A DNA stretch of 64,000 bases. Source: Trinickia soli (GTDB taxonomy: Bacteria; Pseudomonadota; Gammaproteobacteria; Burkholderiales; Burkholderiaceae). Of this stretch, positions 36,164-44,055 are shown piece by piece; position 1 is the stretch's first letter, and each line of letters begins with the position of its first letter. The translations under genes and the position numbers were made by a program. The stretch spans positions 1 through 64,000 of the forward strand of contig NZ_PNYB01000018.1 in NCBI RefSeq assembly GCF_002879855.1. The letters are read 5' to 3'. The notes under the pieces are model-generated. The model was given only the letters and a program-made list of their open reading frames with translations, made no database searches and was not told the DNA's origin.

Positions 36164-37336
36164 TTGGCAGAGAATCTGAAAGTCACGGGAACGACCAATC
36201 CTGATCCAAATACCTGCGTGGATGCGCAGTGCAGCTGCGAGATCATCTGGTCGATGGCGCAGCAGTTCTCGATGCGGCAGCTTGTGACGCATGCGCCCAT
36301 GCACGCTCATCTGCCCGACTATCGCGAATGCAACGGGCATGTGTTGGGCGAGCAGCTCGAGAAGAATTGGACGCCCAAGTTCGTCAGCGACCTCGAAGTC
36401 AGAGCAAAGCGGATTGCGGCGGCGTATGCGCGCGTGTTTCTCGAGGACTTTCACCTGGGCGACAAGAGCAAGGTCGGCCGCTTCTATTGGCTGGGCCTGG
36501 GTGCATTCGCGTCCAAGCAGGTCGCGGCAACGCTCCACACCTGGCAGGTGAAATACGTGGCGCACTGCTCCGAGTTGCGCGCTGGCTTGGGCAGGGGCAA
36601 TCTCTGGCTCTTCAACGACGTCCTGGCGTGGTTCTACGGCTACGCTGCCGGCGCCGATACGTTCGAAAAGTGCATGCATGCGCGCGACAGCAGGCAGTTT
36701 GTCGATCAGGTCACCACCAACTTTGCACGGCAGTTCGAGAACGACGCCGCATCGATCGATAAGGTTCCTCACGAGATCGATGGTGAGACGGGCCTGAAGA
36801 AGGCGAAGCTCGGATATCTCAAATGCACGCAGATTGTGAAGGACGGGTTCCAGGCGGTCAAAGACTGGGAAAATGAAACCGGTGAAAAGCGGCCTAAGAT
36901 TGCGTTCGCCCATCTCCTTCTGATCGCCCAGCACGAGCAGGGCGAGGTGCTGCAAGGCCTGATCTACGATGATCCGGAATTCCAGAAGTGGCTCAAATTA
37001 CAGCGTGGCGCCCTGGCGACTTCTGACAACATGGCAATCAACGCATCGATGCAAACGATTAGGTCTGGTCTATCCGACGGCTCAGACGCACTGGTGGCTG
37101 TTACCCGCGCCCTGGTGCCGGGCCTTCAACTGGTATTAACGCCCGATAGGACAACGGACGACACCGAATTCCGGTCCGACGCTCCGGATCGCCTGGTTTT
37201 GGAGGATTACCAGAAGCGTATGGAGTGGATCACAGACGCGGCATGGAAATATCACGGATTGATGCTGACAAAGCCAAAGGTCATGCTTGACTATCTTGAA
37301 GTCATCAAAAGCTGGGGCGATCTGCCAGACAAATGA
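36164..37336 (+). CDS. Putative VgrG-linked type VI effector, copy B
   Basis: This 390-residue protein is the tandem paralogue of the gene at 33449, with the same TTG start and upstream GGGAG. Residues 1-243 are identical to copy A. Changes cluster at 244-249 and in the last 35 residues (9 changes), with one near 290. The N-terminal part is thus kept for loading or folding while the C-terminal end diverges. Its biochemical activity is not recognised. It overlaps the second immunity gene by 4 bp (ATGA). An in-frame VgrG tail lies 34 bp upstream in place of a complete VgrG. Confidence 0.65.
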   Translation: MAENLKVTGTTNPDPNTCVDAQCSCEIIWSMAQQFSMRQLVTHAPMHAHLPDYRECNGHVLGEQLEKNWTPKFVSDLEVRAKRIAAAYARVFLEDFHLGDKSKVGRFYWLGLGAFASKQVAATLHTWQVKYVAHCSELRAGLGRGNLWLFNDVLAWFYGYAAGADTFEKCMHARDSRQFVDQVTTNFARQFENDAASIDKVPHEIDGETGLKKAKLGYLKCTQIVKDGFQAVKDWENETGEKRPKIAFAHLLLIAQHEQGEVLQGLIYDDPEFQKWLKLQRGALATSDNMAINASMQTIRSGLSDGSDALVAVTRALVPGLQLVLTPDRTTDDTEFRSDAPDRLVLEDYQKRMEWITDAAWKYHGLMLTKPKVMLDYLEVIKSWGDLPDK

Positions 37337-38241
37337 TGAAAACTATTCTCTCTCTCATACTGACCCTAGGGGTGCTCGTATGTGGTGCCGCGTTGGCCGT
37401 GCGCTATTTGCCCTCTCATTCAACTCTTGGCCATGACAACGACATGAAATCATCCCTTATGCGCATCCGACTCGGCGACCCTAAAGGTTCTGACCTGGGT
37501 GGACAAGGTTCGTCTACCGACAACCACCCCTCGGGGATGAAGTTTTATCAGCGCTCGTGGGAAAGAGGGAGCCTGGGTACTGTGGAGTTCGTGCATGGCA
37601 AGCACAGCTTTACGATAGACAATGTGCTCTCCGTACTGGGCATGGATGACCAGGATGTACCAGAAGGAATTTATCAATGGAACATAAATTTTGGAGTCAG
37701 CCCGGAACAAGCCGATACGCATGAAGCCGCGCTTGCGCGCATGATAAAGTTATTTTCCGATCTGCGCGCACGAGGGTGGGTGCGGTATATCGATATAGGT
37801 GATCCACGCCTGACTGGAAAGGAGGCTTGGGATCGCCTGGCAATCGATTCTGTCTACTCACTAGACCCAAATTACACACCCACCATTAATGAATGGAAGT
37901 CCGCAGTGAGGAAGATGCCACACTGGACATTCTATGCCGATGGAGTGTATCTAGATGTATCACTCATGCAAAGCAATATGGGAGACTTTGTCGGAAAGAC
38001 GACATACCTCCTATCCATAAACATTAGAAGCGAATTTGCTTTTTATGGAATAGGATATTTCTCAGGCGACTCCGAGAAAATCGACAACTGGAAGGCACTG
38101 CTTCCTGCTGAGCTGCCGAAATACCACGCAAAGCGACTCAAGACCGAAACCGCCCTGAAAGAGCAAGGCTACACGATCGACACGACCTATCAGGACCCGC
38201 CGATCAAGGGATTGCAGGAATCATCCGCCAATCCGCAATGA
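37333..38241 (+). CDS. Putative immunity protein, envelope-anchored, copy B
   Basis: This 302-residue paralogue of the protein at 34618 has the same N-terminal hydrophobic anchor and AT-rich composition. By my count 27 residues differ, scattered over residues 10-250, and the last 50 are identical. Many changes alter charge (Ile-Asp to Lys-Gly at 51-52, Lys to Ala at about 169, Lys to Asp at about 208). This is what is expected if each copy is tuned to its own effector. Coupled to effector B by ATGA overlap and 10 bp ahead of PAAR B. Confidence 0.6.
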   Translation: MMKTILSLILTLGVLVCGAALAVRYLPSHSTLGHDNDMKSSLMRIRLGDPKGSDLGGQGSSTDNHPSGMKFYQRSWERGSLGTVEFVHGKHSFTIDNVLSVLGMDDQDVPEGIYQWNINFGVSPEQADTHEAALARMIKLFSDLRARGWVRYIDIGDPRLTGKEAWDRLAIDSVYSLDPNYTPTINEWKSAVRKMPHWTFYADGVYLDVSLMQSNMGDFVGKTTYLLSINIRSEFAFYGIGYFSGDSEKIDNWKALLPAELPKYHAKRLKTETALKEQGYTIDTTYQDPPIKGLQESSANPQ

Positions 38242-38251
38242 GGCTCCGTCG

Positions 38252-38536
38252 ATGACACGAGCAACTGTAGGCGGCAAAGCGCAAATCGTGGTGGGCGATA
38301 CAACCAGCCATGGTGGTCAGGTGGTCTCCGGCAGCCCGTCTTCGACATGGAGCCGGGCTGAGATTCCGATTGCCCGCAAAGGCGACAAGGTGACGTGCCC
38401 ACAATGCGAGCCTCACATTTTCGAGATCGCAGAGGGCTGTGATGGGAGCCTGGATTTCGGGGCGCCGGCTGCGCTTGAAGGACACAAAACGACCTGCGGC
38501 GCGGCTTTAATCGCTGAATCGGGCGGCACTGAGTGA
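38252..38536 (+). CDS. PAAR-domain protein, copy B
   Basis: This 94-residue PAAR protein closes the second module. The substitutions against copy A (including Lys to Gln in the first Cys pair, giving CPQCEPH) are conservative, and all Cys/His residues are kept, so it should still cap a VgrG trimer. It is the last gene of the type VI block. About 90 bp of non-coding DNA without a clear terminator follow before the flagellar cluster on the opposite strand. Confidence 0.88.
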   Translation: MTRATVGGKAQIVVGDTTSHGGQVVSGSPSSTWSRAEIPIARKGDKVTCPQCEPHIFEIAEGCDGSLDFGAPAALEGHKTTCGAALIAESGGTE

Positions 38537-38628
38537 CAGTCGGGCCAGCGGTGAGCTTTCCTTGAATTCCGCGTTCCAACGGGTCGTGCCCATAGCGAAC
38601 GCATAACCGATTCTCTTCTACAACGCGC

Positions 38629-39009
38629 TCAGCGCGGCAGCAACGGATACCCTGAGCCGGAAGCCAGTGGAGTAACGGTTTCGCTGGTATTCGGCGAGGC
38701 GGCGGCCGATGGCGCGGTTTCGCCCCCCTCTTCCTCCGCCACTCCGCTCTCCAGCCGATAGAGCCAGGCCAGCAGTTCGGCCACAGCCTGATAGAGCTGC
38801 GGCGGAATCCGGGAATCGAGGTCGACCTGCATCAGCAGCGACACCATTTCAGGCGCGCGATGAACATAGAGGCCCGCCTCCTGCGCGCGCTGAATGATCA
38901 TCTCCGCTACGAGCCCGTACCCCTTCGCCACGACGCGCGGCGTCTTGTCGCCGCCTTGCGGGTCGTAGGCGAGGGCTGCCGCGCTCGGGCGTCGCTGGCG
39001 GCGGCTCAT
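38629..39009 (-). CDS. fhlB: FlhB C-terminal-like protein (FhlB)
   Basis: This 126-residue soluble homologue of the cytoplasmic domain of FlhB/YscU has AALAYDPQGGDKTPRVVAKGYGLVAEMIIQRAQEAGLYVHRAPE and an ending typical of the autocleavage domain. The cleavage motif NPTH of full FlhB is not present. Such proteins can partly replace the FlhB C-domain in export-specificity switching. It starts in the stop of the fliK-like gene (ATGA overlap), with GGGCGGA before it. The pairing with a hook-length-type protein fits a role in substrate switching. The C-terminal 40 residues are low-complexity. Confidence 0.85.
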   Translation of the reverse strand: MSRRQRRPSAAALAYDPQGGDKTPRVVAKGYGLVAEMIIQRAQEAGLYVHRAPEMVSLLMQVDLDSRIPPQLYQAVAELLAWLYRLESGVAEEEGGETAPSAAASPNTSETVTPLASGSGYPLLPR

Positions 39010-40586
39010 GTTCCGCCCCATTCGAACGGATCGTCGAACAAGCGATCGATCGGCGAGGCCACAGGGCCGCGTCCCGCTGCCGGTTCTGCCGCTCCCACGC
39101 CTGTGCCATCACCCCGGTCCCGTCCGCCCGGTGCGCCGTCGCGCACCTCCACATCCGAAATGTCGTCCGGGGCTTCGCGCGTCTGCGCGTCGGCCGCCGC
39201 GCGCGCGTAAGCGGAGGTTGCCGTCGACGCGGCGTTGCCGCCTTGCGCCGGCGCCGCGCCGCCGATTTCCCGAATCTGCAGGCCGGTCAGCTCGATCCCC
39301 GCCGCCTCCAGGCGACGTCCGAAGGCCCCGCCCCCGGAGGTGAGCCGCGCCGCGCCGCCAGGGCTGGCCTGCACGCGCACGACAAGCTGCGAGCCCGTCA
39401 GCACGAGGTCGGCATCGACCGTGCCCAGCGTGGGCAGCGCGAGCGTCACGCGGGTGCGCCACGTCTGCGGCAGATCACCCTCCTCCGCATCGCCGGAGCG
39501 GCCTTTGCGCTCGCGCTCAGGTTCGATCGTCCAGTCGAGCTTGGCACCCGGCCAGACTTCGCCGGTCCAGCGGAACTGCTGCGTCGCCAGGACGTCCAGC
39601 TGCTGGCGCACGAGTGGAATTGTTGCCGGATGAATAGAAGCCGCGATTGACGCACGCAAATCGGGCGCCATCCCCGCCGAGCGGTTGGCGCTTGCACCGC
39701 CAAACTCTGCGTCATCGAAGGTGCCGGCTCCCGCGCCTCGCCAGCCGGGGCTGTCGGCTGCCGCGTTGGCGAATGGGGCGCCGACGCCGTGCGGGCTCGC
39801 GACGAACGGTGGCAGCGACAACTGCGGCGGCAGCGCATGCGCGGGCCAGCCGGCCGTCGACGGCTCTGCCGCGCCGCCGCCGAGCCAGGCGGGCAAGCCG
39901 TCCGCACTCGCGTCGGATACCGGGTTGCCCCAATCGAGCGGCAGTTGCAGCGACTGCGCCGCAAGCCGCGTCTGCGGCTCGTTCGCCAGCGCTTCGGCCG
40001 GATAGCCGCCGGTAAGCCACTGCGCCAGATGCGACTCGTAGAAGAGGCCCGAGTCGTTGACGGTATGTTCGAGCGCGGCCGCCAGCTCCTCGACGGGCAT
40101 GGCGGTAGCCGCGGCGTCGACGGCGGCCGCACCGGCTGCCGAGCCCGCCGAGCCCGCCGAGCCCGCCGAGCCCGTGGATGTCGATCCGGTCGCGCCGGCC
40201 GATTCGGCGGACGCCGCCCCATCGCGGGCGGCCGCGGCGGCGCCGGCGTCAGCCGCGAAGAGGCCGCCTTTCGCAGTCGGCGTGTCGATGGCCGGCGGCG
40301 CGGGCCAGATCGGCGTCTGACCGATAACGGCCGGCGTCGCATCGCCGCCGAAACGCGAGATAGCGTCGAGCGTCAGCGCGACTTCGGAAAGCACAGCTTG
40401 AGCGGAAGCGGGAGGAGGCGTGTCACCGAATGCCGCGGCCGCGTCGGCTGCAGCCGGCGTATCGACCGTCAGCCCCGTCGCCCCCGATTGGGCCGGGCTC
40501 GTGCGCGAGCCCGCGCCGACGCTGTCGAGCAGACTATCGATGCGACTAACAAGCATCGAGGCGAGGGCAGAGTCGATTCCAGTCAT
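39006..40586 (-). CDS. Second FliK-like hook-length control protein
   Basis: This 526-residue protein has a long Ala/Gly/Ser-rich, disordered N-terminal half, including a GSA-type repeat near residues 136-147 encoded by four 9-bp units. A Flg_hook-type C-terminal domain follows (about 325-440; WTGEVWPGAKLDWTIEPE, VTLALPTLGTVDADLVLTGSQLVVRV, RLEAAGIELTGLQI). The regular fliK is at 47962, so this is a paralogue. Coupling to the fhlB-like gene suggests that the two act together on the export switch. It is transcribed behind fliS-fliT. The ATG at 40586 is 90 bp after fliT. Confidence 0.75.
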   Translation of the reverse strand: MTGIDSALASMLVSRIDSLLDSVGAGSRTSPAQSGATGLTVDTPAAADAAAAFGDTPPPASAQAVLSEVALTLDAISRFGGDATPAVIGQTPIWPAPPAIDTPTAKGGLFAADAGAAAAARDGAASAESAGATGSTSTGSAGSAGSAGSAAGAAAVDAAATAMPVEELAAALEHTVNDSGLFYESHLAQWLTGGYPAEALANEPQTRLAAQSLQLPLDWGNPVSDASADGLPAWLGGGAAEPSTAGWPAHALPPQLSLPPFVASPHGVGAPFANAAADSPGWRGAGAGTFDDAEFGGASANRSAGMAPDLRASIAASIHPATIPLVRQQLDVLATQQFRWTGEVWPGAKLDWTIEPERERKGRSGDAEEGDLPQTWRTRVTLALPTLGTVDADLVLTGSQLVVRVQASPGGAARLTSGGGAFGRRLEAAGIELTGLQIREIGGAAPAQGGNAASTATSAYARAAADAQTREAPDDISDVEVRDGAPGGRDRGDGTGVGAAEPAAGRGPVASPIDRLFDDPFEWGGT

Positions 40587-40676
40587 ACCGCGTCCTTGCG
40601 CCGTCGTTCGGATCTGCCTTCGTTACGCGGACGCGATGCGCCGCGGGGGCCGTGAATGGGGATGATCCCGACGCGC

Positions 40677-41006
40677 TCAGCGCGCGCCGAACAGTTCCTT
40701 AAGCACGTGCACCGGACGCCGCGCGGAAAAAAACGCGGACAGCCGTGCAACGCTCGGGTTGACGAGATCGCGGATAGCCGCGTCGTCGGCCAGAATCTGG
40801 CGAACCAGATCGTACTTGCGCAGCCGGTCGTTCTCATCGAGCGAAATACCGGCATCGACTTCGATCAGCGTGTCGACGAGCGTCCGGTACTCTTCCTGCA
40901 AATCGGTCAATTCAGCCCAAAGCGCACGCCGCGCGGCTGCCAGCATGCGCTGGGAGACCGCCGCAATCGCCTCGTATCGTGCAAAATAGTCTGCTTTCGA
41001 ATTCAT
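40677..41006 (-). CDS. fliT: Flagellar chaperone FliT
   Basis: This 109-residue all-helical protein sits in the FliT position directly after fliS (4-bp overlap). Features fitting FliT are its length, helical heptad character and the ARYEAIAAVSQRMLAAARRALWAELTDLQEEYR N-terminal helix. FliT is the export chaperone of the filament cap FliD and in enterics an antagonist of FlhDC. Sequence conservation in this family is weak, so the call rests partly on context. The C-terminal segment (SAFFSARRPVHVLKELFGAR) is basic. Confidence 0.8.
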   Translation of the reverse strand: MNSKADYFARYEAIAAVSQRMLAAARRALWAELTDLQEEYRTLVDTLIEVDAGISLDENDRLRKYDLVRQILADDAAIRDLVNPSVARLSAFFSARRPVHVLKELFGAR

Positions 41007-41440
41007 CGCTGCGCGCCTGCCTGCCCCTGCTGCGCCAAAAGCCGCTCGGCTTCCGCGCCAATGGCGATCCAGGCTTCCTCGAGCGTCGCGAGCAAGCCGT
41101 CCACTTCGATCAACATCGCCTCGCTTTGAGCCATGTTTGCTTCCAGCAACCGACGCGTCATGTAGCTATAGAGCGCGTCCAGCCGGAGGGCGACGTCTCC
41201 GCCGACCTCTTTGTTCAGCGATGCCTGCAAGCCGCTGCCGATAATTCCCATGGCCTTCGTGATCGCCTCGCCGCGCGGGCCGATGTTGCCTTGCTGCAAG
41301 TGCATGCGCGCCTGTGCAATGGCTTTGCGCGCACCCTGGTACAGCATGAGAATCAATCGATGCGGATTTGCGCCCATCACCCCTGTCTCGACGCTGACAC
41401 GTGCATAGGCGCCCGCTCCAGCGTGTCCTTGGGAAAACAT
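41003..41440 (-). CDS. fliS: Flagellar export chaperone FliS
   Basis: This 145-residue FliS is the flagellin chaperone. Family signatures are YARVSVETGVMGANPHRLILMLYQGARKAI in the first third and ALYSYMTRRLLEAN in the last helix pair. It binds the flagellin C-terminus in the cytosol and prevents early polymerisation. It is first in the fliS-fliT-fliK-like-fhlB operon and has a sigma-28-type promoter 88 bp upstream, as expected for a late flagellar gene. The C-terminal tail is Gln-rich. Confidence 0.92.
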   Translation of the reverse strand: MFSQGHAGAGAYARVSVETGVMGANPHRLILMLYQGARKAIAQARMHLQQGNIGPRGEAITKAMGIIGSGLQASLNKEVGGDVALRLDALYSYMTRRLLEANMAQSEAMLIEVDGLLATLEEAWIAIGAEAERLLAQQGQAGAQR

Positions 41441-41527
41441 CGGCGCTTCTCCTTGTTGGTCGTCAATATGCGTGGGTTGCCAGCGCGCCCCTCGTGACCC
41501 GACTGCAGCGCGCTGCTCATATCGCTG

Positions 41528-41554
41528 TTATCGGATGGCTCCGGCAAAGCTTTA
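41528..41554 (-). promoter_or_regulatory. Sigma-28 (FliA)-type promoter of the fliST operon
   Basis: The minus strand reads TAAA-N15-TCCGATAA, against the FliA consensus TAAA-N15-GCCGATAA, one mismatch with exact spacing. The extended -35 is TAAAGCTT. It lies 88 bp before fliS, a class III gene. Confidence 0.75.
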
Positions 41555-41631
41555 GTCCGCACCACCACGGCCGACCGACACAGCCCCGGATAGCGCCCGC
41601 GGACGGCCGCCCCACGGATGGCCGCCCCACC

Positions 41632-41973
41632 TTAAATCGACATCTGCATGATGTCGTTATAAGCGGCGACGAGTTTATTACGAACCTGTAAGCCGAACTG
41701 CAGCCCGATATTGGCTTTCTGCATATCCACCATGACGTCGCTGAGCGACACGTTCGGCGAGCCGAGTTCGAACGCCTGCGACTCCCCGACCGCTTTGTTC
41801 TGGTCGTCGCTGATCTTATCCAGCGAACTCTTGAGCGCGGTGGCAAAGCTGCCGGCCGTCGCGACGCCCGATTGTTCCCCGAGCGCGGCGGCTTTCGACT
41901 CTCCAGCCGCCTCTGCGGCCATCGTCTGCATCTGCTGCAGGGCCGACGTGAGCGGATTGACTGGCACGGTCAT
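41632..41973 (-). CDS. fliE: Flagellar hook-basal body protein FliE
   Basis: This 113-residue FliE is the small rod-MS ring junction protein. The C-terminal half ([21 protein letters not shown], then [38 protein letters not shown]) matches the conserved FliE region, including the terminal helix shared with rod proteins. GGAGAG lies about 5 bases before the ATG at 41973; the frame is open further upstream without a better start. It diverges from fliF, and the 264 bp between them would hold class II promoters. No confident sigma-54 or FlhDC box was found there. Confidence 0.93.
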   Translation of the reverse strand: MTVPVNPLTSALQQMQTMAAEAAGESKAAALGEQSGVATAGSFATALKSSLDKISDDQNKAVGESQAFELGSPNVSLSDVMVDMQKANIGLQFGLQVRNKLVAAYNDIMQMSI

Positions 41974-42237
41974 CTGGTCTCTCCAAATACAAAAAAGGGG
42001 CGAAAGGCCGGCGCCGCGCAAAGACGCGACGCAATGACCCATCACGGAGAGTGAGGATAGCAGCGCGCCTCTCGGCAAACCCGTGAAACTAGGGGGGAAA
42101 CCCGCTTCTATTCGACTGATTCAGTTGCGACCCGAGCTGGATAATCCCTATCGTGAAAGTGTCCCGCCCCTGCCGACGAGGCTGCGAGCCCAGGTAGAAC
42201 GGCGAGAACACCCCCGCATTCCGGAGAACCCCGACGC

Positions 42238-44055
42238 ATGGATTCGCAGGCTAATTCTTTGATCAACCCCGACGCCCGCATGGGCCTCGCGGGCGCCCAG
42301 CCAGGCGCCGCGGCGGCCGGCGCGCTGCAAGGCGCGGGTGTCGGCGGGGCCGGCGGCGCCGAACTCGGCGCCGGCTTCGCCCAGCGGCTGTCGTCGCTGT
42401 CGCAGATGCGCGGCAACCCGCGCGCGCCGTTCATCATCGCCGTGGCCGTGCTGGTGGCTGTCGTGACTGCACTCGTGCTCTGGGGCCGGACGCCCGACTA
42501 TCGCCTGCTCTATAGCAATCTTTCCGATCAGGACGGGGGCAGCATCATCGCCGCCCTGCAGCAGGCGAATGTGCCCTATAAGTTCTCCGAAGGCGGCTCG
42601 GCCATTCTCGTGCCGTCGGATCAGGTCAACGAAGTCCGTCTGAAGCTCGCCTCGCAGGGCTTGCCCAAGAGCGGCTCGGTCGGCATGGAGCTGATGGACA
42701 ACGAAAAGTTCGGCATCAGCCAGTTCGCCGAGCAGGTTAACTATCAGCGCGCCCTCGAAGGCGAGCTCGAACGGACGATTCAATCGATCTCCGTCGTGCG
42801 GCAGGCACGCGTGCATCTGGCCATTCCGAAGCCGTCCGTATTCGTGCGCGAGCGCGAAGCGCCGACCGCGTCGGTGCTCGTCAATCTCTACCCGGGGCGC
42901 ATGCTCGACGAAGGGCAGGTTTCGGCGATCACGCACATGGTGGCATCCAGCGTCACCGATCTGCCCGTCAAAAACGTGACGATCGTCGATCAGGACGGCA
43001 CGCTGCTGACGCAGCCTTCGTCGGGTAACGGGCTCGACGCCACCCAGCTCAAGTACGTTCAGCAAGTGGAATACAACACGCAGCAGCGCATCGACGCGAT
43101 CCTGGCCCCGCTGTTCGGCGCCGGCAACGCCCATGCGCAAGTGAGCGCCGATATCGACTTCTCGCAAGTGGAGCAGACGGCCGAGACCTACGGCCCGAAC
43201 GGCAGCCCGCAACAGGCCGCGATCCGCAGCCAGCAAACGAGCGAAGCCACCGACATGACGCAAGGCGGCGCCTCGGGCGTGCCCGGCGCGCTGTCGAACT
43301 CGCCGCCGCAACCGGCTTCCGCCCCGATCGTCGCGGCCAGCGGCACGAGCGCCACGGGTGTGGCGGGCACGCCGGTCAGCGAACGCAAGGACGCGACGAC
43401 GAACTACGAGCTCGACAAGCACGTGAGCCATGTCGCGCAGGCCAAGGGCAACGTCAAGCGCCTGTCGGCCGCCGTGGTCATCAACTATCAGCGCGTGGTC
43501 GACGCCAAGGGTCATGCGACGATGCAGCCGGTCACGCCTGAGAAGCTCGCCCAGGTCACGCAGCTCGTGAAGGACGCGATGGGCTTCGATGCCAAGCGCG
43601 GCGACTCGGTCAACATCGTCAACGCGACGTTCTCGACCGAAGCCGATCCGCTCGCGAATCTGCCCTGGTGGAAGCAGCCCGAGATCATCTCGCTCGCGAT
43701 CCAGGCGGCGAAGTGGCTCGGCATTGCCCTCGTTGCGCTGGTTCTCTATCTGATGATGGTCAAACCCGCGATGAAGCGTGCGTTCCCGCCGCCCGGCGAG
43801 GCGCAGGCATCCGAGGGGCCGGGCTTCATCGGTGGGCTCGAAGGTCCCGGCGAGCCCGTGCTGCTCGACGGCGGCTCGCCGTCGCCGGTTACGACGGCGA
43901 TGGAACTCGACAGCGACATGGAGCAAAACCTGCTCGCCTTCGAGAACGAGAAGCACAAGTTCGAACGGAACCTCGATTACGCGCGGACGATTGCGCGCAA
44001 GGATCCGAAGATCGTAGCGACTGTTGTCAAGAATTGGGTGTCCGATGAGCGCTGA
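42238..44055 (+). CDS. fliF: Flagellar MS-ring protein FliF
   Basis: This 605-residue FliF has an N-terminal transmembrane helix (about 62-82), ring-building motifs RBM1-3 (TPDYRLLYSNLSDQDGGSI, LASQGLPKSGSVGMELMD) and a Pro/Ala-rich periplasmic loop (about 330-385). A second transmembrane helix (about 480-502) and a C-terminal FliG-binding tail ending KDPKIVATVVKNWVSDE complete it. It polymerises into the MS ring at the base of the flagellum. It is first gene of the fliFGHIJK operon, with CCGGAG about 10 bases before the ATG. It overlaps fliG by 11 bp. Confidence 0.96.
   Translation: MDSQANSLINPDARMGLAGAQPGAAAAGALQGAGVGGAGGAELGAGFAQRLSSLSQMRGNPRAPFIIAVAVLVAVVTALVLWGRTPDYRLLYSNLSDQDGGSIIAALQQANVPYKFSEGGSAILVPSDQVNEVRLKLASQGLPKSGSVGMELMDNEKFGISQFAEQVNYQRALEGELERTIQSISVVRQARVHLAIPKPSVFVREREAPTASVLVNLYPGRMLDEGQVSAITHMVASSVTDLPVKNVTIVDQDGTLLTQPSSGNGLDATQLKYVQQVEYNTQQRIDAILAPLFGAGNAHAQVSADIDFSQVEQTAETYGPNGSPQQAAIRSQQTSEATDMTQGGASGVPGALSNSPPQPASAPIVAASGTSATGVAGTPVSERKDATTNYELDKHVSHVAQAKGNVKRLSAAVVINYQRVVDAKGHATMQPVTPEKLAQVTQLVKDAMGFDAKRGDSVNIVNATFSTEADPLANLPWWKQPEIISLAIQAAKWLGIALVALVLYLMMVKPAMKRAFPPPGEAQASEGPGFIGGLEGPGEPVLLDGGSPSPVTTAMELDSDMEQNLLAFENEKHKFERNLDYARTIARKDPKIVATVVKNWVSDER

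Larger units (their letters stand above)
35885..38599 (+). repeat. Tandem module copy B
   Basis: This is the second unit of the 2715-bp tandem duplication. It starts within a fragment of vgrG rather than at a gene boundary and ends about 60 bp past the second PAAR gene, where similarity to copy A fades. Base substitutions are scattered unevenly: near identity over the first 700 bp of the effector gene, many changes in its end and in the immunity gene. Confidence 0.95.

Noticed and set aside
41600-41632. 15-bp repeat of a GGCCGCCCCACGGA-type unit after fliE
   Set aside because: Only two imperfect units; it could be chance in GC-rich DNA, and no function is suggested.
41955-41975. Sigma-54-like TGGCACG near the start of fliE
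   Set aside because: The required TTGC element at the right spacing is missing, and the site is inside fliE codons.
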